Shown here: positions 54,446 through 63,948 of the stretch, piece after piece
Layout of the letters: each line of letters begins with the position of its first letter
How positions within the stretch are numbered: the stretch's first letter is position 1
Assembly (NCBI GenBank): GCA_903828145.1
Contig: CAIKKY010000019.1
Location: 186,001-250,000 of the forward strand
DNA from: an uncultured Hyphomicrobiales bacterium
Lineage (GTDB): Bacteria; Pseudomonadota; Alphaproteobacteria; Rhizobiales; Devosiaceae
DNA length: 64,000 nt
Direction: 5' to 3'
Made by a program: the position numbers and the translations under genes
Notes under the pieces: model-generated
Seen by the model: only the letters and a program-made list of their open reading frames with translations
Told to the model about the DNA's origin: nothing
Database searches by the model: none

Positions 54446-55600
54446 CTATGCAGCCCGATGATCGCGCGACTTGTGCCGCGCCATGATCCCGGCCAAGCCG
54501 GTGGTGAGCGCTTCGATATCGGCCCGGGTGGAATTCCACCCCAGGCTGACCCGCAGCGCACTGTCCTTCAGTGCGGGGTCCACCTGCATGGCCCCCAGCA
54601 CATGGCTTACCCCAACTTTCCCCGACGAACAGGCAGAGCCCGAACTCACGGCAATACCCGCCAGATCAAGCCCCATCATCGCCACAGCATTCTTTAAACC
54701 CGGCACCGCGAAATTGGTGACATTGCCTATACGCAAAGCGCCCCCGCCGAAGATCACAGCATCGGGCGCCAGCGCGAACAGCGCGCTTTCAAACCCGGCA
54801 ATCAGCCCGGCAACACCGGCGGCACGATAGCGCTCGGGAAAGGCTTTGGCCGCTGCGCCAAAGCCGGCAATCAGCGCGGCCGGTTCGGTGCCGCCACGGC
54901 GGTTGGATTCCTGGCCGCCGCCGGGGATAAGCCGCACCGCGTCGGCATGCGATTTAACGAGCAGGGCCCCGACACCGGTGGGCCCACCGATCTTGTGGGC
55001 CGATACGGCCATCATGTCGGCAGGGCGGCTCATGAAACCAAGGTCGAGTTTGCCCAGGGCCTGCACGGCATCGATAAACAAAATGTGCGGGGTCGGGCCG
55101 ACAAGGGCCTCAATCTGCTCAACCGGTTGAACGATGCCGGTTTCATTATTCACGGCATGAACCGCGACCAGCAGCGTTTCGCCCGCCTTGGTGGCTTCGG
55201 TCACGCGCCGGGTGAGGTCCTCAAGATCAATACGGCCATCGGCGTGTAACCCGATGGTCCTGATCGGCAGCCCGGTGAGTTCAGCGGCCCTGAGCACGGC
55301 CATGTGGTCACCGGCAGTGACAACGACCGCATCGGGCCGGAAGTGCCGGGCCCCGCCCACGATCGCCTGGGTGATCGCCTCGGTGGCCGACCCGGTAAAC
55401 ACCACTTCCTCGCGCCGGGCGCCAGTCAGCGCTGCCACATCGGCGCGGGCCTGATCGATCAGCGCGCGCAGCGCGCGCCCCTCGGCATGAACCGAGGACG
55501 GATTGCCTATGAGATCAAGCGCCGACAGCAGCGCAGCCCGCGCTTCGGGCAGAAGCGGCGTCGAGGCATTGTGATCGCAATAGACCGCTTGGCGCGTCAT
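54446..55600 (-). CDS. Cysteine desulfurase, NifS/IscS type
   Basis: The 384-residue group I desulfurase begins MTRQAVYCDHNASTPLLPEA. The PLP lysine is in MMAVSAHKIGGPTGVGALLV and the catalytic cysteine in VSSGSACSSGKVGVSHVLG; NRRGGTEPAALIAGFGAAA is a family motif. It is the first gene of the suf operon, which therefore encodes two desulfurases of different groups. No IscR/Rrf2 regulator gene is adjacent. An Irr-like box lies at 55747-55769. Confidence 0.92.
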   Translation of the reverse strand: MTRQAVYCDHNASTPLLPEARAALLSALDLIGNPSSVHAEGRALRALIDQARADVAALTGARREEVVFTGSATEAITQAIVGGARHFRPDAVVVTAGDHMAVLRAAELTGLPIRTIGLHADGRIDLEDLTRRVTEATKAGETLLVAVHAVNNETGIVQPVEQIEALVGPTPHILFIDAVQALGKLDLGFMSRPADMMAVSAHKIGGPTGVGALLVKSHADAVRLIPGGGQESNRRGGTEPAALIAGFGAAAKAFPERYRAAGVAGLIAGFESALFALAPDAVIFGGGALRIGNVTNFAVPGLKNAVAMMGLDLAGIAVSSGSACSSGKVGVSHVLGAMQVDPALKDSALRVSLGWNSTRADIEALTTGLAGIMARHKSRDHRAA

Positions 55601-55746
55601 TCGCCGGGGGTGACCTTTCCTCGATCTGCCATGCCCATGAAGTCAGGGGCGAAACTTCTTGAAATCCGGAGCGCACATTCACTAAAAGGAGCGCTCACCA
55701 GCGCCCGACCCGCGGGGAAACCACACCGCGCTTCGGGACCAAAGAT

Positions 55747-55769
55747 CAGTTTAGAACTTTTCCAAACTG
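55747..55769. promoter_or_regulatory. Irr/ICE-like iron box upstream of the suf operon
   Basis: A 23-base near-palindrome has core TTTAGAA-CTT-TTCCAAA, one base from the ICE consensus TTTAGAA-N3-TTCTAAA of the alphaproteobacterial iron regulator Irr. The outer bases CAG/CTG extend the symmetry. It lies about 150 bases before the first suf gene and 120 before the divergent hydrolase gene. Confidence 0.65.
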
Positions 55770-55887
55770 GAGTTTTCGACCCATGTATTAGGCAGCATGG
55801 GGGCTTTCGTCAAGCCGCGAGTCCGCTCTGGACCCTGCGCTTTGAGCAAGGCTCGTCTGCTGCTTACAGGGCCTCAGGGATCATCAC

Positions 55888-56550
55888 ATGCCAGAAGTCA
55901 TCTTCAACGGACCAGAAGGCCGCCTCGAAGGCCGCTACCAGCCGGGCAAGGAGCCCAACGCGCCCATCGCCATCGTGCTGCATCCGCACCCGCAGTTCGG
56001 CGGCACGATGAACAACCAGATCGTCTATAACCTGTTTTACATGTTCGCCGAGCGCGGCTTTTCGGTGCTGCGCTTCAATTCGCGCGGCGTTGGCCGCTCG
56101 CAGGGCCTGTTCGACCATGGCGTGGGCGAATTGTCTGATGCCGCAGCGGCGCTGGACTGGCTGCAATCGCTGAACCGCGAAAGCCGGGGCTGCTGGATTG
56201 CCGGCTTCTCGTTCGGCGCGTGGATCGGCATGCAATTGCTGATGCGCCGTCCCGAGGTGGAGGGCTTTATTTCCGTGAGCCCGCCTGAAAATCTCTATGA
56301 TTTCAGCTTCCTCGCCCCCTGCCCGTCGTCGGGCCTCATCATCCATGGTGAAAAAGACCGCGTGGCGCCGCCGCAATCGGTCCAGAAGCTGGTCGATAAG
56401 CTGAAGACCCAGAAGGGCATCACCATCGAACAGCAGATCGTGGATGAAGCCAATCATTTCTACGAGGGCAAGATCGACGATTTGACGACGCGCTGCGCCG
56501 ACTATCTCGACCGCCGCCGCGCCGAAATCGCTGCCGGCAAGGGTCGCTAA
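55888..56550 (+). CDS. Alpha/beta hydrolase
   Basis: The 220-residue protein has the oxyanion-hole block [17 protein letters not shown], the SRGVGRSQG turn, the nucleophile elbow GFSFGAW, an acid in [10 protein letters not shown] and a late histidine in EANHFYEGK. This small family of hydrolases is conserved in alphaproteobacteria; the substrate is unknown. It lies 34 bases before tyrS and may be co-transcribed. Confidence 0.85.
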   Translation: MPEVIFNGPEGRLEGRYQPGKEPNAPIAIVLHPHPQFGGTMNNQIVYNLFYMFAERGFSVLRFNSRGVGRSQGLFDHGVGELSDAAAALDWLQSLNRESRGCWIAGFSFGAWIGMQLLMRRPEVEGFISVSPPENLYDFSFLAPCPSSGLIIHGEKDRVAPPQSVQKLVDKLKTQKGITIEQQIVDEANHFYEGKIDDLTTRCADYLDRRRAEIAAGKGR

Positions 56551-56584
56551 GACTCCTGCCCCCTTGCCTCTGGGACCATCCATC

Positions 56585-57829
56585 ATGACCAGCTTCCAAT
56601 CCGATTTCCTGAAGACGCTCAGCGAACGCGGCTTCCTGCATCAGATCTCGGACCCCGAGGGTCTTGATGCGGCCTGCCTCAAGGGGCCGATCACCGGCTA
56701 TATCGGGTTTGATTGCACCGCAGACAGCCTGCACGTGGGCAGCCTGTTGCAGATCATGATGCTCTATTGGCTGAACGCCTCGGGACACCGCCCGATCGCG
56801 CTCATGGGCTCGGGCACGACCCGCATTGGCGACCCGACCGGCAAGGACGAAAGCCGCAAGGTGCTCAGTGCCGAGGAAATCCAGCACAACAAGGACGGCA
56901 TTTCCAGGAACTTCCTGCCGTTCTTCCAGTTTGGCACCGGGCCCACCGACCCGCTGATGGTCGACAATGCCGATTGGCTTTTGAAGCTCAACTATGTCGA
57001 CTTCCTTCGCGATGTCGGTCGGCATTTTTCGGTCAATCAGATGATCGGGCGCGATTCGGTGAAGCTCCGGCTCGAACGCGAGCAGCACCTGTCGTTCCTT
57101 GAATTCAACTATATGATCTTTCAGGCCTATGACTTCCTCGAACTCAGCCGCCGCCATGGCTGCGTGTTGCAGATGGGCGGCTCTGACCAGTGGGGCAATA
57201 TTGTCTCGGGTGTCGAGCTGGGGCGGCGGGCCGATAATGCGGCGCTCTTTGCCCTGACCTCGCCCCTCATGACCACGGCCTCGGGCGCGAAAATGGGCAA
57301 GACCGCCGCCGGTGCGGTGTGGCTGAGCCCGGACCGGCTCTCGCCCTATGATTTCTGGCAGTTCTGGCGCAATGCCGAAGACGCCGATATCGAGCGGTTT
57401 TACAAGCTCTACACGGTGTTGCCGCTTGGTGAGATTGCCGGAATCATTGCGGGCGACATCAACGAGGCCAAAAAGCGCCTCGCGACCGAAGTTACGGCGC
57501 TGGTGCATGGCCGCGCCGCGGCCGACCAGGCCGCCGAGACCGCTCGAGCGACGTTCGAATCGGGGGCGCTTGATCTCTCCTTGCCGACCGTCGAGGTGCC
57601 CAGCGCCGAGTTTGAGGCCGGGATCGGGCTCCTTGCGGCCCTCGTTCGGGCCGGGCTCGCCCAATCAAACGGCGAAGCGCGCCGTCACGTCCAATCGGGC
57701 GCGGTGCGCATCAATGATACGGTTGCAGCAGATGAAAAAGCCCTGATCTCGACGGTGACCCTCCTCACTGAAGGCGTGGTGAAGCTGTCGGTCGGCAAGA
57801 AAAAGCACACGCTGCTGAAGCCGGTCTGA
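56585..57829 (+). CDS. tyrS: Tyrosyl-tRNA synthetase
   Basis: The 414-residue class I enzyme has the HIGH-like [29 protein letters not shown], the KMSKS-like [13 protein letters not shown] and a C-terminal S4 domain ([17 protein letters not shown]). It charges tRNA-Tyr. The ATG at 56585 (MTSFQSDFL) was chosen over an in-frame ATG at 56564. It ends 18 bases from the convergent AsmA-like gene; the palindrome CGCGCCTTAAGGCGCG spans the junction. Confidence 0.96.
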   Translation: MTSFQSDFLKTLSERGFLHQISDPEGLDAACLKGPITGYIGFDCTADSLHVGSLLQIMMLYWLNASGHRPIALMGSGTTRIGDPTGKDESRKVLSAEEIQHNKDGISRNFLPFFQFGTGPTDPLMVDNADWLLKLNYVDFLRDVGRHFSVNQMIGRDSVKLRLEREQHLSFLEFNYMIFQAYDFLELSRRHGCVLQMGGSDQWGNIVSGVELGRRADNAALFALTSPLMTTASGAKMGKTAAGAVWLSPDRLSPYDFWQFWRNAEDADIERFYKLYTVLPLGEIAGIIAGDINEAKKRLATEVTALVHGRAAADQAAETARATFESGALDLSLPTVEVPSAEFEAGIGLLAALVRAGLAQSNGEARRHVQSGAVRINDTVAADEKALISTVTLLTEGVVKLSVGKKKHTLLKPV

Positions 57830-57847
57830 CCGGTCGGGTGGCGCGCC

Positions 57848-60800
57848 TTAAGGCGCGTCCGGCAGTTCTTTGGCGCGGAACTCGAACAGGCGGCGGAACG
57901 CACCGGGCACCAGCGCTGACATCGGATTGATGCGGAACTGCGGGTTGTCGAGCGGACCGCGCACGGCAAAGGTGACCCCGAACAGCCCCTCGCCCTGCCG
58001 ACCCGCCAAGGGCCCGAGCAGCTTTGAGAACGCATTGTTGAGCCCGAACAGCGGCACATAGGTACCGGTCAGATCATACTGGCGCTTGTCGATATAGATG
58101 AAGCCGCGCGCAGTGCCGCCCACCATGGGGCCTGCCAGCAGCGCATCCTTGATCTCCAGGCGGTCCTTCTTGCGCACGAATTCCACCTGCGCCGATTTGA
58201 AGGCGAGCGAGTTCGATTGCAGCAATTGCCGGCTTTCGGAGTGGTTGCGCAGCACCTGGGCAACATTGGCTTCGTTCACAAAGGCGAAATTGCGCAAAGC
58301 GAAGGTGCCATTATCCAGCTTTTCCGCCTTCACCGTATCAAGCCGCAACAGGCCCTCGCCGCCCTGGATATTGGGATAGACATTCACAAAGCGCAGCAGT
58401 TCGCCCAGGTCATCAAAGGCCACCGCCATCGATTTCCCAGCGGGCGTCGGGTTGGTGGTGATCGAGACATTGCGATTATCGCCGAGATTGGCCTGGAGGC
58501 TGACCCGCAGAAGGTCGGCGCCCCGCAGCGCCATGTCGACATTGAGGTTGAAGGCCGTGGTCTTGTAGAAGCCGAGCGCGCGCTTCAGCGCCACCTCAAC
58601 GGCAATGGTCTTATCCACTGCGGTGGCCTGCGGCCCGCCGGTTGAATCGCCCGAGAGCGAGAAGAACCGCTTCAGCATGGGTTTGAGATCGAGCTGCTCA
58701 CCGCTGACCTTCACCGCATAGCCGCCCTCGGTGGGCACGAGGGTGAGCTGTGCATTGTCATCGGGGCTCAGCTTGAGGTCCGAAAAATTCGCGGATTTGA
58801 GCCCGGTTTTGGCATCGAGCGCCAGTTGGCCTTTAAGGCTCACGTCGCCAAAGCCGATATCGACCTTACTGACGCTGATGGCGTCGCCATCGATGGTGAT
58901 TTCGGCCTGGGCCTTGCCCGCCACGCCCTTGGGCTTGGTGATGCCCAGATCCTTGATCGTGAGCGCGGCCTTTTCAACATCGGCCACCATCTGGATCGAG
59001 CCGCCCGGCATGGGGCGGGCCGCAAAGGTCACCGGGCCTGAAATGAACTCGGACACGTCAAAGCCAAGCTTCTTGAAATCCTTGGCATCGAGCGTGGCGC
59101 TGAGCGTCAGTTCGGGCGGCGGCGCCCCCTCCTCGGCCTTTCCGGCGACCTTGACCTCTGCTCCAATGCCATCAACATCCGCCGTGCCGCCAATGGCGTA
59201 GCCCGCCGGGGTGGCGTGCAGGGTCAACTGCCCATTGCTGATCCGGTGGCCCTCAAGCGGTTCGGCCGCGCCAAAATCCTGTACCACGCCATTGAGCGCA
59301 TAATCGAAGCTGCGCGGCTTTTCGGCATTGTCGCGGCCCATAACGATGGTCGACAGGAGCGATACCGACAGCTTGCCGGACAGGCTTTCGGGCTTGATGG
59401 GCAGAGCGTCGCGCTTCAGCGCACCGGGGGCCACCTGATCGACAAAGCCGATGAGCGCGGGCAAGCCGCCCGACACATCGCCCGAGATTTCGTAAATGAC
59501 ATTATCAGGCGCATCAGAGCCGATGCTGAAGGCGACATTGGCAGCGGCAAGATCGCCTGTATCGGTCTTCACCGACGCGCCATCGGCGGCAATCGTAACC
59601 CGCGCATCGCGCACGGTGACGCGCATTTCGCCGTCAATAGGCACCGCCGCCATCGCCTCGGTGGGCTTCAGCACCACGCCTTCGCTCGCGATATCAATCG
59701 CAATCGAGTTTTCCGGCAGGGGCTGATCACTCGTCGCGGGATCGAAGCTGCCCACGGGGAAACTATAGTGCATTTTCGACGGCTTGAGGCGGCCTGCCGT
59801 CACCAGTTTCTTGAACCAGTCGCGGCTCTCGGGCGAAATAAACGTCGGCCAGATCCGTTTCAGATCGTCGGCACTCATCTTGTCGCCCGCCACCGTCAGG
59901 TCGAACCCGGCGCCCCGGCGCAGCATGTCGATGCGGCCGGTTGCGACAATGCGGCTGCCGTCGACTTTCGTGAGTTCGAACTGGTCGATGCCGGTGGCCC
60001 CATAGAGCGGCGCCGACCAGCCGGTCAGCTTCATTTCATCAAAGGGCTTCTCGGGCACGCCAAGGTCCGAGGGGATCGAGACGTTATAGCCCGTCACGGC
60101 CATGGAAATGGTCGAGCCGTACTGGGTATCGAGGCCGATACGGAACACGCCCTCGGCCTCCGCCGTGTTATCGCCCACGCTGACGCGGCTCCGCGCCATG
60201 GTGAACTGACCAAGCCCGGGCTCCCATTTGACCTCGGCAACCGAGGTGGCGATCGGGAGCGTCATGTCCTCGATCTTCAGGTCCATGCCAGTCAGATCGA
60301 GATGAAACAGCCCGTCGGTGATGGTCTTCTTGGCGCTGAACCCGATATCCATCGACACAGACATGGTGCCGAGCGCGGTTACCATGGCCGTGGGATCGCC
60401 GATCATGGGGGAAATCGCGGAGGGGTCGAAATTGACGATGTTCGCGCCCATGTGGGCGCTGCCATCAGCCTGTTCGGCCCAATCGACCTGTCCGGACATG
60501 GTCGTGCCGGCAAACTCGGCGGAAAACAGCCCCCCGGCGCGGCGTGCATCCGCAGAGGGCGCCACATCGAGAGTGATGTTTTTGAAGGTGCGGAACACGC
60601 CATAGAGCGCATCATTCATGTCGAGCGTGCCATCGCGCACAACGAGCCGCGAAAACCGCCCCTGCCGCGCCTGCTCGATGATCCCGGCTACGCCCTGTCC
60701 GGCCGCCTCCAGGTTGTAAATGAGCCAATCATTATCGGAGCGGATACCCACCGCCGGCGAGGGGATGAGGCCGGAAACATTGACGCCCTTTTTCGACAGG

Positions 60801-61351
60801 GCCACATCGGGGAAGGCGGTTTCGCCCTCAATGACGCGCACCGTGCGGTTGCCGCTGGCATCGTCGACATATTCGAATTTGGCCAGGCGCGGCCCAAAAA
60901 TGTCCTGATTGACCTGAAGGTGCGGGCCGACCACGGTCACGGTTGCCCCCGGCTGGCCGACGAGGGCGCGGATGGGCGAAAAGCCGACTTCGAGCGCATC
61001 CATGGTGACGGAGCCGCCCGATTTATCATCGGTATAGGTCACGGGAGAAAAGCGGATCACCGGCCAGACAAAGCCCTCAAGCGCGAGATCCATCTCCCCC
61101 AATTCAAGCTCACTGCCCTCGGGCATGGAGGACAGGACCAGCGCGCGCACGGGCTGGCTGAGGAAGGGCAAGGGCAAGGGCGTGATGAGCAGAACCAGAT
61201 AGAGCAGCGCCAGCGCCATGATGGGCGCGGCAATCGCCGCCGAGGCCGCGCGCGCAAAACGCTGCCAAAGCGGGCGGACAAGGCGCCCAGAGGGGGGTTT
61301 GGTGCTGTCTTTCACGGTTTTCCGACTTGAGCCGGTCCGGGTCGCGGCCAT
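57848..61351 (-). CDS. AsmA-like / DUF3971 envelope protein
   Basis: The 1167-residue protein has a basic N-terminus, one membrane helix (about residues 37-58, IAAPIMALALLYLVLLITPL) and a very long beta-rich periplasmic part. The C-terminal LTGTYVPLFGLNNAFSKLLG and GVTFAVRGPLDNPQFRINPM are typical of AsmA-like_C/DUF3971 (YhdP-type) proteins, thought to bridge inner and outer membranes and move phospholipids. The specific role is not shown here. The start at 61351 is preferred to an upstream in-frame ATG at 61414. It is divergent from the peroxiredoxin gene. Confidence 0.88.
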   Translation of the reverse strand: MAATRTGSSRKTVKDSTKPPSGRLVRPLWQRFARAASAAIAAPIMALALLYLVLLITPLPLPFLSQPVRALVLSSMPEGSELELGEMDLALEGFVWPVIRFSPVTYTDDKSGGSVTMDALEVGFSPIRALVGQPGATVTVVGPHLQVNQDIFGPRLAKFEYVDDASGNRTVRVIEGETAFPDVALSKKGVNVSGLIPSPAVGIRSDNDWLIYNLEAAGQGVAGIIEQARQGRFSRLVVRDGTLDMNDALYGVFRTFKNITLDVAPSADARRAGGLFSAEFAGTTMSGQVDWAEQADGSAHMGANIVNFDPSAISPMIGDPTAMVTALGTMSVSMDIGFSAKKTITDGLFHLDLTGMDLKIEDMTLPIATSVAEVKWEPGLGQFTMARSRVSVGDNTAEAEGVFRIGLDTQYGSTISMAVTGYNVSIPSDLGVPEKPFDEMKLTGWSAPLYGATGIDQFELTKVDGSRIVATGRIDMLRRGAGFDLTVAGDKMSADDLKRIWPTFISPESRDWFKKLVTAGRLKPSKMHYSFPVGSFDPATSDQPLPENSIAIDIASEGVVLKPTEAMAAVPIDGEMRVTVRDARVTIAADGASVKTDTGDLAAANVAFSIGSDAPDNVIYEISGDVSGGLPALIGFVDQVAPGALKRDALPIKPESLSGKLSVSLLSTIVMGRDNAEKPRSFDYALNGVVQDFGAAEPLEGHRISNGQLTLHATPAGYAIGGTADVDGIGAEVKVAGKAEEGAPPPELTLSATLDAKDFKKLGFDVSEFISGPVTFAARPMPGGSIQMVADVEKAALTIKDLGITKPKGVAGKAQAEITIDGDAISVSKVDIGFGDVSLKGQLALDAKTGLKSANFSDLKLSPDDNAQLTLVPTEGGYAVKVSGEQLDLKPMLKRFFSLSGDSTGGPQATAVDKTIAVEVALKRALGFYKTTAFNLNVDMALRGADLLRVSLQANLGDNRNVSITTNPTPAGKSMAVAFDDLGELLRFVNVYPNIQGGEGLLRLDTVKAEKLDNGTFALRNFAFVNEANVAQVLRNHSESRQLLQSNSLAFKSAQVEFVRKKDRLEIKDALLAGPMVGGTARGFIYIDKRQYDLTGTYVPLFGLNNAFSKLLGPLAGRQGEGLFGVTFAVRGPLDNPQFRINPMSALVPGAFRRLFEFRAKELPDAP

Positions 61352-61437
61352 ACCTTGAGAATCACCCCCGAAACGCGCCTCAGGTGCCGGATGATACCGG
61401 CTCAATTGTGGCACTCCAGATCAAAAGCGGCCAAACC

Positions 61438-61929
61438 ATGAGCCTTACCCTGCCCGAAGCCCTCGCCCCTGGAGCAGTCTTGCCGCCCCTTCGGCTCGAA
61501 ACTACCGATGGGCCGCTTGATCTCGGCGTGCCCACGGGCAAGCCCATGGTGCTGTTCTTTTACCCCGAGGACGATACCGAAGGCTGCACTACGGAAAACA
61601 TCGAGTTCAGTCTCCTCGCAAAGGCGTTTGGCGAGGCCGGGATCATGCTGGTCGGCATTTCCCCGGACAGTGTTCACACCCATGCGGCCTTCCGGCACAA
61701 GCACGGGCTGAAGGTCCGGCTTGCCGCTGACCCCGATCATCGCGTGACCGAGGCCTTTGGCCTGTGGCAGCTCAAAAAAATGTTCGGCGTCACCTTCATG
61801 GGCGTGAAGCGCGCCACCGTGCTGATTGATGCGTCCGGGCGCGTGGCCGACACCGTGTTTGCGACGCGGATCAAAGGCCATGCCCTAAAGGTTCTCGATC
61901 GGGCACTGGCGCTGTTTCTATCAGCTTAA
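61438..61929 (+). CDS. bcp: Peroxiredoxin, Bcp/PrxQ family, single-cysteine form
   Basis: The 163-residue thioredoxin-fold protein has [19 protein letters not shown] with the peroxidatic Cys50, [19 protein letters not shown] and a C-terminal [12 protein letters not shown]. It reduces peroxides. Cys50 is the only cysteine; the resolving cysteine five residues on in many PrxQ enzymes is absent, which suggests a 1-Cys cycle with an external thiol. The ATG at 61438 was chosen; a longer frame overlaps the divergent gene. Its stop overlaps that of prfB. Confidence 0.9.
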   Translation: MSLTLPEALAPGAVLPPLRLETTDGPLDLGVPTGKPMVLFFYPEDDTEGCTTENIEFSLLAKAFGEAGIMLVGISPDSVHTHAAFRHKHGLKVRLAADPDHRVTEAFGLWQLKKMFGVTFMGVKRATVLIDASGRVADTVFATRIKGHALKVLDRALALFLSA

Positions 61930-63054
61930 TCGATATCGCCAATGTTGTCGGCCTTGCCGCTGACGCGCGCCGCCAGCGAGGCTTCCATGAAGTCATCAAG
62001 GTCGCCATCGAGCACCGCCGAGGTGTTCGAGGTTTCCGCCCCGGTGCGCAGATCCTTGACCATCTGGTAGGGCTGCAACACATAGGACCGGATCTGGTGA
62101 CCCCAGCCGATATCGGTCTTTGCCGCGGCGGCGGCGTTGACGGCTTCTTCGCGCTTTTGCAGCTCGACCTCATAGAGGCGGGCTTTCAGCATGGCCATGG
62201 CGGTCGCCCGGTTCTTGTGCTGGCTGCGCTCGGCCTGACAGGCCACCACAATGCCCGAGGGCACGTGCGTGATGCGGATCGCCGAATCGGTGGTGTTCAC
62301 GTGCTGGCCGCCAGCGCCCGAGGACCGGTAGGTGTCCACTTTCAGATCGCTTTCGCTGATCTGGATATCGATCGTGTCATCAACCACCGGGTAGACCCAG
62401 GCCGAGGAAAAGCTGGTGTGGCGGCGGGCCGCACTGTCATAGGGCGAAATGCGAACCAATCGGTGCACGCCGCTTTCAGTTTTCAGCCAGCCATAGGCAT
62501 TGTGGCCCGAAACCTTGATGGTGGCCGACTTGATGCCCGCCTCTTCGCCATCATGGATTTCCATGGTCTCAACCTTGAACTTCCGCCGCTCGGCCCAGCG
62601 CGAATACATGCGCAACAGCATCGATGCCCAGTCCTGGCTTTCGGTGCCCCCGGCCCCGGCATGGATTTCAATATAGCAATCGTTCGCGTCGGCTTCGCCC
62701 GAGAGCAGGGTTTCCACCTGCGCGGAGCGGGCTTCCTTCACGGCGTCAAACAGCGCTTTTTCGGCTTCCTTGATGATATCGGCATCGCCTTCGGCCTCGC
62801 CCATGGCGATCAGCTCGGCATTGTCGCGGATAATCGCTTCGAACCGCTTCACATGGGCCACCTGCACGGCCAGATCGTCGCGGTCGCGCATGATGTCGCG
62901 CGCCTTGTCCGGATCAGCCCAGAAGGCGGGGTGCTCGGTGCGAGCGGTCAGATCTTCGAGCCGGGCTTCAGCTGTATCCCAGTCAAAGATGCCTCCTTAG
63001 CAGGCTCAGCACCTGCTGGATTTCGGCAATGGTCTTTTCGACTTCGGCGCGCAT
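61926..63054 (-). CDS. prfB: Peptide chain release factor 2 (programmed +1 frameshift)
   Basis: RF2 is encoded in two frames. The zero frame starts at ATG 63054 ([20 protein letters not shown]) and hits an in-frame TGA at 62983-62985 after 23 codons. A +1 shift at CTTTGAC joins the 352-codon main frame, giving about 375 residues. The main part has the GGQ motif [20 protein letters not shown]. The stop-recognition tripeptide reads SPY ([17 protein letters not shown]) rather than SPF, as also seen in other alphaproteobacteria. RF2 ends translation at UGA and UAA. Annotation from the first in-frame ATG alone (62891) would lose the N-terminus. Confidence 0.95.
62982..62997 (-). other. prfB programmed frameshift site
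   Basis: The minus strand reads AGGAGGCATCTTTGAC: an internal Shine-Dalgarno AGGAGG, a 3-base spacer, the slippery CTT, TGA and C. The layout is base-for-base that of E. coli prfB (AGGGGGTATCTTTGAC). Low RF2 favours the shift, giving autoregulation. Confidence 0.95.
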
Positions 63055-63177
63055 GGGGTCCTCATACGATCGGCGGCTGTCACATAGTTGAGCGCGCGGC
63101 CCGGATCAACCCATGCTTTCCCGTGCAACCGGCCCGTGGTACCAAGAGGAGAGGGATTTCACTTCAGGGTCAGATCG

Positions 63178-63948
63178 TTGGGCGATTTTTCGCGCATTGC
63201 TTTCGTATCGAGCGGTACCCCGGATGCCGATGCGGCCGCCGCTGTACTGAGCGCGCGCTATGGCGCGGTGACGCTCGAGGACGCCGACGTGGTGGTGGCG
63301 CTCGGCGGCGATGGGCTGATGCTTCAGACCCTGCACCGCACCATCGGGCGCAATGTGCCGGTCTATGGCATGAATTTCGGGTCCGTCGGTTTTTTGATGA
63401 ACGACTATGCCCCCGATGATCTCGTGACGCGGCTCAATGCGGCCAAGCCCACTGCGATTGCGCCGCTCGAAATGACCGCACGGCTGGCTGATGGCACCCG
63501 GCACCGGGCGCTGGCGCTTAATGAAGTGTCGCTGTTCCGCATGAGCTACCAGGCGGTGAAGATCGAAATCGAGGTCGATGGCCGCATCCGACTCGATGAA
63601 CTCGTGGCCGACGGAGTGCTGGTCGCCACGCCGGCCGGTTCGACCGCCTATAATCTGTCTGCGCATGGGCCGATCCTGCCCATCGATTCGCCGCTCCTCG
63701 CGCTTACGCCCATCTCGCCCTTCCGGCCCCGACGCTGGCGCGGTGCCATTTTGAACAACCACGCGGTGGTGACATTCCGGCTGAAGGAAGCCGACAAGCG
63801 CCCGGCAAGCGCGGTGGCCGACAGCGCCGAATTCCGTAATGTAGTTGAAGTCACGGTGCGCGAAAACAAGGCGCAGCGCGTCACCCTGCTGTTCGACCCC
63901 GGCACGGGTCTTGAGGAACGGGTCCTCTCCGAACAGTTCCGCTACTAA
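63178..63948 (+). CDS. nadK: NAD kinase
   Basis: The product of about 256 residues has [18 protein letters not shown] (GGDG motif), [35 protein letters not shown] and [20 protein letters not shown]. It phosphorylates NAD to NADP. The start is unclear: no ATG lies at the expected place. TTG at 63178 ([13 protein letters not shown]) fits homologue length; GTG 63136 is an alternative. Its stop shares CTAA with a convergent gene. Confidence 0.92.
   Translation: MGDFSRIAFVSSGTPDADAAAAVLSARYGAVTLEDADVVVALGGDGLMLQTLHRTIGRNVPVYGMNFGSVGFLMNDYAPDDLVTRLNAAKPTAIAPLEMTARLADGTRHRALALNEVSLFRMSYQAVKIEIEVDGRIRLDELVADGVLVATPAGSTAYNLSAHGPILPIDSPLLALTPISPFRPRRWRGAILNNHAVVTFRLKEADKRPASAVADSAEFRNVVEVTVRENKAQRVTLLFDPGTGLEERVLSEQFRY

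Noticed and set aside
59216-61330. Open frame of 704 codons on plus strand opposite the AsmA-like gene
   Set aside because: Shadow frame; the minus strand encodes a recognisable DUF3971/AsmA-like protein.
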